This document shows positions 40,690 through 64,000 of a stretch of DNA of 64,000 bases, in pieces. Every line of letters starts with the position of its first letter. The first letter of the stretch is position 1. The notes beneath the pieces were generated by a model. It ran no database searches. It saw only the letters and a list, made by a program, of their open reading frames with translations, and was not told the DNA's origin. The stretch comes from Molossus alvarezi. Taxonomy: Eukaryota; Chordata; Mammalia; Chiroptera; Molossidae. The DNA is taken from the NCBI GenBank assembly GCA_037176705.1, contig CM073907.1, positions 12,307,001-12,371,000 on the forward strand, in the 5' to 3' direction. The translations under genes and the position numbers were made by a program.

Positions 40690-41571
40690 TGTAGCATTCC
40701 AAGTTTTACATCCCCATTAGAATGTTGTTTCGGACACACCAGCTGTAACAACAGATCAGTTATACCTCTTGGGAAGGAAAGAATGCCTGGCACCCCTAAT
40801 TATAGGGGGAAAGCCACCACACCAGCAAGAGGCTCATCCCTGGGGTCGTCCTTACCCCTGCAGCTGGCCCCTTGATTTCTCTTGTCCCCACCCGTCCCAT
40901 TGGGAAGAGAGGCGAGATGCAGAGCTGGTAGGACAATTGAGGTGTGAGCACACAGAGCTCAGGGAGGACCCCCAAAGCCACCCCCTCCCATAGCCTGTCT
41001 GCTGGGGTGAGACTTTCCACAGTGATGGGACTCAGTGTGGCGTCATGGATCATGACCTGTGTGCACATTGCAGGGTCAGCGCCCAGCACTGGAGGGTGGG
41101 GGCTGCCTTCCAGAAAGCCGAGGTGGAGGAGTGAGGGGCAGTGCGTGGTGAGGTTGGGGGGGCACTTTGACCTCTGAAGGGCCCCCCAGAAGGTCTTAAT
41201 CAGACAGCCATCAGCTCTGTGCCAGGGAAGATCACCCTGTGGGACTGGTGAGGTAGGTGGAGAGGCTCGGGGAATGAACCTCAGACCCAGACCAGTGGGT
41301 GGAGCAGGTGCGCTCAGGTCCCGGGAGGAAGCAGAAGAGTTTGACTGGTGAGTGTTCAAGTCCGCAGAACCGCCTTCGACGGTGACTCCCAAACCCAGGA
41401 GAGACCCAAGCCCAAGCCACGGTGGGGAAGGGCGTGACTGGAAAGAATTCTGCTCCGGCTCTTCGAGTTTCCAAGAAACCTGTTTTTATCCGTTGCAAAG
41501 GAGGTGGGTACTTATTCCAACCCCACAACCCAAAAAATGCCCACATGCACTTTTTAAAAACTGCCCCTCTC

Positions 41572-41783
41572 GCCCTGGCTGGTGTGGCTCAGTTGGTTGA
41601 GCATCATCCGTGCACCGAAAGGTCGCCAGTTTGATTCCCCATCGGGGCACATGCCCAGGTTGCGGGTTCAACTGCAAGACAGGATGCAGGCAGGAGGCGG
41701 CCAACTGATGTTTCTCTCTCAGACGGATGTTTTTCACTCTTTCTCTCCCTTCCTCTTTCTAAAATCAATACAAACATTGTTTT
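41572..41783 (+). mobile_element. VES-type SINE, C-tail
   Basis: Head ccctggctggtgtggctcag, tail aaatcaatacaaac. Possible imperfect target-site duplication tttttaaaa. Confidence 0.9.
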
Positions 41784-43303
41784 TAAAAGCCTATCCCTGC
41801 ATTCCTAGCCAAAACAATGATTTACTGTGCATGACTTGCCTTGATCCATTTTTCAATGAACCAGTGGCTGTTCGTTTGGAGAACTATGAACCGAATAACC
41901 TTCGTCCTTCTACATACAACTTTGGAATCGCCTCGTCTCCAGCAACATGTCACTTCTGAGAAGAGAAACAAGAGGCCAGGGGCTGGGGGCAGCTTCTTCC
42001 CAGCACTGAGTCACCTGCCTAAGAAACACCTGAAGAAGAAACACCTTCCGGGACGCGTCCACGGCCGAAGAACAGCGAGGACCGGAGCTCACCCAAGCGG
42101 AGCCCGGAGACTGGAGGGCGAGAACGAAGCCTCTGATGATCAGACAAGTGTGGGAGCAACCTGGGTGTTGGTGCCTTTGAAAAGCCCTATAGCCTTTCCT
42201 TCCTGCTTCCTTCTTCCCTTGTGGTGCTCTGTGCACTGTGTCCCCTGCCATTTACAAACCACATCCTGATGCCACGCCTTCTAAGACGTGGCCGGGCCAC
42301 GGGGGGACTTCCTGGCCCATTCCACGGTCTACAGGAGTGGATCTCAGGAGCAGAGCTGGTCACGGGTTGGTGCCATGGAATTGTCCGTACATCCTGCTCT
42401 GTCGGAGCCCCAAGCAGGTGCATGGACAATGTCTCAGAGAACACAGTCGGTAGTGAGACCCTCAACTCGGAAGAGGGAGGAGACCCAGCTGTGGTTCCCT
42501 GCGGCGGGACAAACCCGAGGGGCCCTCGTCTGCTCTCTGGACCCGCACATCACGTGCGTTAGGAGCCAGAATAAAACCTGGACCGTGGGAAGCCTTAGTG
42601 GCCGTTTTTTTTTTGCAGGAACAGACCCTCTGACAGACAGGATCTGAATACCCCAAAGGCTCCAGACAGCCACCCAGATGGCTCCTAGCCCATCGGACGT
42701 CCACCGCCCATGTCTAAGGCACGAGGAAGGGACACCAACGTTTCATTTCCCTATGGCTTGCTTGTAAATATCTAAGTTACGATAACGGGTGAGTGTTGCA
42801 GAAAAGTGGACAGGCCAACATTTAGTGGGCTTAATTACACATAATTGATTTTACCGTTTATCCAACTTGTAAATACAAATAGGTACTTGAGACTCCAATA
42901 TCAGTCTATTCGCTTAGAAAGCACGCATCCTGACTTGCATCCTTTTTCTGATGGCGTGGAGAAAACACGCAGCCTCGGGGACAGCTCTCTGAGGTCCCTG
43001 AGCCTGACCTGGGTGGGCTTGGTTCCCTCAGAAGGCTGTCCCTCTGGCTGGGCGGGTTGGTGGCTCCGGAGTCCTGGAAGCCCTGTTCAGCTGGCTGAGG
43101 TCTGGTCCCCCTTGGTCACAGACCTTCCCAGGACAGGATCCTGTACGACCAAGGTGTCATTTGTTTCTTTCCCCTTCTACTTGTAGTTTTCAGTAAAGAG
43201 AGAAGGAAAACATCTCTTACGCTCAATAATTCACATTACTATGTGGAATGAGTCCTATCAACACAGTATGGATGATGGTTTTCTTTAAAGATTTGTTCAT
43301 TCA

Positions 43304-43404
43304 GCCCTGGCCAGTTTGGCTCAATGGCTGGAGTGTCGGCCTGTGGACCAGAGAGTCCTGGGTTTGGTTCCCGCTAGGGGCACGTACCAAAAAAAGAAAT
43401 AAAT
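43304..43404 (+). mobile_element. Head-only VES SINE (tRNA-like part plus A-rich tail)
   Basis: Second head-only copy, ending at the same point (cacgtaccaaaa) as the one at 26928. Target-site duplication aaagatttgt(tc/ga)attca at 43287-43303 and 43405-43421. Bases 43304-43310 can pair with 43375-43381 at six of seven positions. Confidence 0.91.
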
Positions 43405-43574
43405 AAAGATTTGTGAATTCAGTATGTGAAACAGAATAGGAACATTGTGACATTTTGTGCATTTCTGGTCCAGACACGAACATGTATCCTGCAGACCTGT
43501 ATTGTTGAGGTGTGCCATCTAATAGATCAAATTGTTTGGTTTACCCAGGAGAAACAAACAAATCAATGTCAATC

Positions 43575-43767
43575 AAAAATTGTTTTTAATTTATTGATTT
43601 GAGAGAGAGGGAGGAAGGGAGGGAGAGAGAGAGAGAAACATGGATTTGTTGTTCCCCGTATTGATGATTCACTGGTTGATTCTTGTATGTGCCCTGACCG
43701 GGGATCAAACCCACAACCTTGGCGTATGGGGACGATGCTCTAACCGCTTAGCAACCAGGCCAGGGCC
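43575..43767 (-). mobile_element. VES-type SINE, C-tail, diverged
   Basis: Antisense copy with an unusual inner part (gattcactggttgattcttg). Confidence 0.82.
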
Positions 43768-44295
43768 AATTCACTTTTATAAAAGAATACTTGAAGCAAG
43801 AAAAAGATTCACACTGAATCTTGTCTTTGTTTAAAGTCAGACCGGTCAGACTGGAAATGTGCTTGGTGGGCAGGGGGGCACCCAGGACCCAGGCCCGTGC
43901 AGATGGGGTCCCTCGGTGCTCGGCCCAGAGAACTCGGGGGAGAGTATGTCTCACTGAGCAGGGAGCCAGCCTTCTCCTTGATCACACACTGTGGTCTAGG
44001 GCTCCGGTTCCCGATGCCGCTGAGCAGAGCAGGGTTGAGGGTTCCACAGTGGGAGTGGGACCCAGGCCCAGTCCGTGTCCCTGTGGCACCTCTGTGTCCC
44101 CAGGACCTTTCCCGGGAGCTGTGGTCCACGTGGGACCCTGAGCAGCCAGGCCGGTTCTGAGAGCAGACAGCTACCTGCCCCCAAGGGGCTGTGGGAAGGG
44201 CGGAGGGGGCGGCACAAAGGAGGGAGAAGCAAATGGCACAGCACCAGGCTGGTCACCCAGGGTGCCCTCACCCCGGCTGCTTGATAAAACACCCC

Positions 44296-44560
44296 CGAGA
44301 CCTCTGCCCAGAGGTGGGGGGAGGGCACGAGGAGCTCAGCCCGGAGGTGGGCGTGGGGGGGGCACGGGGAGCTCTGCCCGGAGGCGGATGGGGGGGCCCC
44401 CCACGGGGAGCTCGGCCCGGGGGTGGGCGCGGGGGGGGGGGGTGAGGGAGGACCCACGGGGAGCTCGGCCCGGGGTGGGCGGGAGGGGGAGGGCTCACGG
44501 GGAGCTCGGCCCCGGAGGTAAGCACGGGGGGATGGGGCGCACGGGGAGCCTTCTGGGAAA
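44296..44560. repeat. G-rich tandem array, about 6 copies of a 40-50 bp unit
   Basis: The motif cacggggagctcggcccgg recurs with gtgggcg plus G-runs of 6 to 14 between copies. Each unit has several G-runs of four or more, so plus-strand G-quadruplexes are plausible (inference). It lies about 1.5 kb downstream of the ENTREP2 stop and could be inside its 3' UTR, where the transcript would be C-rich. Confidence 0.85.
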
Positions 44561-46041
44561 GTCAGGGGCGGCCCCTTGGAAAAGTCGCCACCTAACTGCC
44601 TGTCCGGGACTTGCTCCGGGGACCTGAAAAGCCCTCTGTTGAGAAAAACTAGAGAGCGGATTTCCTGCTGTAGTCGGAGTAAAGTGCTCACACGCGCACC
44701 TCCGGTGTGTCTGGGGAAGGTGCATCCGCTCGGAGGGAGGGCGGGGCTGGCACCGCAGGTCTCACCTGGGGGGGCGTGGCCACCCATCAAGGCGGCTCCC
44801 TTCCCCCACCTGTTTCTGGGGCTGCAGCAGGACCCCGTCTGGACTGGACACCCCAGCTCCCAACAACACAGACACACGGGCCACCGCGGGGCACGGAGCA
44901 GAAGGCAGGGCACCCCGGGCTGCGGGCGTAGGCAGTCGAAGGAGCCCGTCCAGGCCTCACGCCAGGCCCGCGGGCGCTGCTGCCTGCCCCATGCGGGGGC
45001 CACCCGCCGCAGTGACAGTCCGGGTGCTGATGGGTGGCACGGGACCGGCGCTGCCCCGCTGCCCGAGCTGCGGAGAGTCTCGAGGATCCGGCTGCTCCAG
45101 GGCCGTCGCTGGGAAGTGGCTGCCGCTGGGGCGGCCGAGGTGCCCGAGGTAAAGGCGCTGGAGCTGAGCTGCCGCCCAGAGGAGGCGGGCCTGCCGCTCT
45201 GCAGACCCGACTCGGGAGGGGCGGTGTGCAAATCAGTGGTTGCCAACCTGCGTCCTCCAAGGCCGCCTGGCTGGGCCCTCCGAGACCTGCCGTCGCGGGA
45301 GACACAGGACCTGGGAGATAACAGGCCTCGTCCCCCGACCTCCCCTCCCAGGCCAGTCTGAGGGCTGATACAGAAAACCCAACGGGCTCGTCAGGGTGCT
45401 TCTCGTTCTGGATTCAGTAACACGTGTCTGCTTCTTAGAGACAGTGGGGAGAGGAGGAGGGAGGCACCCCACGGAGGGAGGGCCCAGAGAGATGGAGTCC
45501 TCGCCCCCACCAAGCCTCTGGCCACACTGTCTGCTCCGGCCACAGCGGGTCCCCATCCTCTATCTGTTAGCACGACAGACGCAGCCCAGGACAGAAAGTG
45601 GGCCGAGTCCGCCGTCTGTGCTCAGACGACCAGCTTTCTTCAACGTCAGCATGTGATAAAAGGTCACTGGCCGAGTGACAAAACCACGCGAGGAAATGGC
45701 CGCATCCCTTGATGTCCTCTCCGTCCACTTCACCCCAAACCCAGTCGGGGGCGGGGGGAGTCCTGGTCTTGGAAATACTCAGTGTCTTCACGACAGTCAC
45801 CTGAGCCCAGATCCTCCGCACGCTGGTCAGTGGGAGGTGCTGCATGCCCCGCGTGACCAGACCAAACACGAGAGGGACGGTCCTTCCGGTACTGCACTGG
45901 GGATGACGTGTCCTCCCCCAAGGAGACGACCAACTGGGCGCCCCAGGAGAGGGAGCAGCGGTCCCCCTGAGCCACCGGAGGCCCTCGGCGCCAAGGACGT
46001 GCTGACAGCAGGCCCGGTGCCCACGAGCACCCGAGGCGGCC

Positions 46042-62779
<16,738 letters not shown>

Positions 62780-62924
62780 TCAGCCTCGTGCTCCCGTCCT
62801 GCCCAGAGCCGGGGCGCCAACTCCTCCACTTCTTGGAGGTGTCATTTTGGGGATTTTTTTTTCATAATCAAAACTGGCCTTAACCCGCCTGTGGATCAAA
62901 GCCTCTATAAAAATCCAAGGACAG

Positions 62925-63136
62925 TCCTGGCTGGTGATCTCAGTGGTTAGAGCATCAGCCTGTGGACAGAAGGGTCTTGGGCTTGATTCCCAGTCAAGGG
63001 CACATACCTGGGTTGCAGGTTTGATCCCCAGCCTGGTCGGGGGCGTGCGGGAGGCAACTCATCCGTGTGCCTCTCACATCGATGTTTCTCTCTGTCTCTC
63101 TCCCTCCCTCGCTCCCTTCTACTTTATCTAAAAAGA
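62925..63136 (+). mobile_element. VES-type SINE, V-type with shortened tail
   Basis: Target-site duplication caaggacag at 62916 and 63138. Confidence 0.92.
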
Positions 63137-63574
63137 ACAAGGACAGGGTTTGGAGAGCTTCCAGTTGATGCACCTGGGACACTGGGGGGAATGCCACCTG
63201 GAGCAGGTACGGAAGCTCCCCCCTCCCCCACACCTGGCCCCATGCATCTCTCCCATCTGGCTGTTTCTGAGTTATAATCTTTTATAAGAAACAAAACAGT
63301 AATCTAGTAAGTAAAACAAACAAACAAAAAACCTGGCCTTAAATATAGATCCATGTGTTTCTTTTTCTACAGTGGAGATCAAATTATTCTTAGACACTAA
63401 ATGAATTATCTTGCAGTCTGGGTAATTATCAGGAATCACTGTCGGAGAAAATCCTGAAATCGTCAGCACAGTCACAAACTATAACGTAACATGTGCGAAG
63501 TATTGAAGAAAATGTCAGATTTTACATGAAACTTTGTACCTCGAGATGACGGATTTTCCAGCAGTTATAAGAAG

Positions 63575-64000
63575 TCATACAGAGAGATCCAGTGTACCCT
63601 TAACTCAACTCCCCCCAACGGCAGCATTTCACAAAACCACAGCACAATGTCACAACCAGGACAATTACAGCCGAAACAAAATATTCCCATCACTATAAGG
63701 ACACCCCCCCCCGACACACACAGCTTGTTGCTTTTTTATAGGTACACCTACCTCTCTCTCTCTGTGTCCCCCACTCAATCTCTTTCTCAACATGTCAGCC
63801 ATTTCTATAATTTTGTCATCACAAGGATGGCACAGAAGTCCAATCACACAGCTGTCACCTTTCGAGACAGCTGTCTTCGCTCAGCTCAACTCCCTCAACA
63901 TTCATCCCAGCTTTGGGTGAATGGATAGTTCCTTTTTCCTCCCTGAATAGTATTCCACATGACACTGATATACCACAGTTTAATCATTCACCAGCTGAGA
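63575..64000 (-). mobile_element. L1 3'-end fragment running off the window
   Basis: Complement of L1 3' sequence: agcatttcacaaaaccacag, caatgtcacaaccaggacaa, and tagtattccacatgacactg near the edge with tttaatcattcaccagctga. Diverged. Confidence 0.75.

Larger units (their letters stand above)
35961..46041. other. Intergenic region between TARS3 and ENTREP2
   Basis: Ten kilobases with one MIR, two L1 ends, seven SINEs and the G-rich array. The ENTREP2 3' UTR must occupy part of its right side, but I could not fix a poly(A) site. Stretches 37110-38680, 40690-41570 and 41790-43300 have no recognised gene. Confidence 0.75.

Noticed and set aside
43996..45246. Minus-strand ORF of 416 codons downstream of ENTREP2
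   Set aside because: GC-rich, low-complexity Pro/Ser/Arg translation through the G-run array, with all frames partly open and no recognisable domain. Likely 3' UTR or flank.

Overview
The window is nuclear DNA from a bat, most likely a vespertilionid. Both recognisable genes are mammalian multi-exon genes with GT/AG introns. About 52 short tRNA-derived SINEs of the bat VES (Ves) type fill the introns. Each has a tRNA-like head, a CT-rich middle and usually a target-site duplication. I sort them by 3' end: 'V-tail' copies end in gtcctc(g/a)ggtgaggat plus A, 'C-tail' copies end in aatcaataaaaa, and two 'head-only' copies carry just the tRNA-like part plus A. There is no sign of a prokaryotic, phage or CRISPR system.

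Bases 293-35330, minus strand: the first 13 coding exons of TARS3 (TARSL2, the cytosolic threonyl-tRNA synthetase paralogue). They join in frame to 601 codons without a stop. They cover the N-terminal coiled coil, the TGS domain, the editing domain and the first half of the class II catalytic domain. The anticodon-binding end lies beyond the left edge. The 5' end sits in a CpG island with a 39-41 bp GC-box minisatellite upstream. The intron after exon 5 holds two minisatellites: a 42-bp unit (about 8 copies) and a 59-bp unit (about 63 copies, 3.7 kb).

Bases 35331-46041: intergenic DNA with SINEs, L1 3'-end remnants, an MIR and a G-rich tandem array.

Bases 46042-62758, minus strand: the last six coding exons found for ENTREP2 (FAM189A1), a membrane adaptor with PPxY motifs. 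They run from its last transmembrane segment to the stop codon. Its earlier exons lie beyond the right edge. Both genes point left, so the 3' end of ENTREP2 faces the TARS3 promoter. This neighbour relation differs from human, where the two genes lie far apart on chromosome 15.

The observations most worth checking are: substitutions at normally invariant TARS3 editing and catalytic positions; the 59-bp array with higher-order structure and open reading in all three minus-strand frames; head-only SINEs that keep a full tRNA acceptor stem; SINEs stacked repeatedly at one target; and a 17:2 strand bias of SINEs in ENTREP2.
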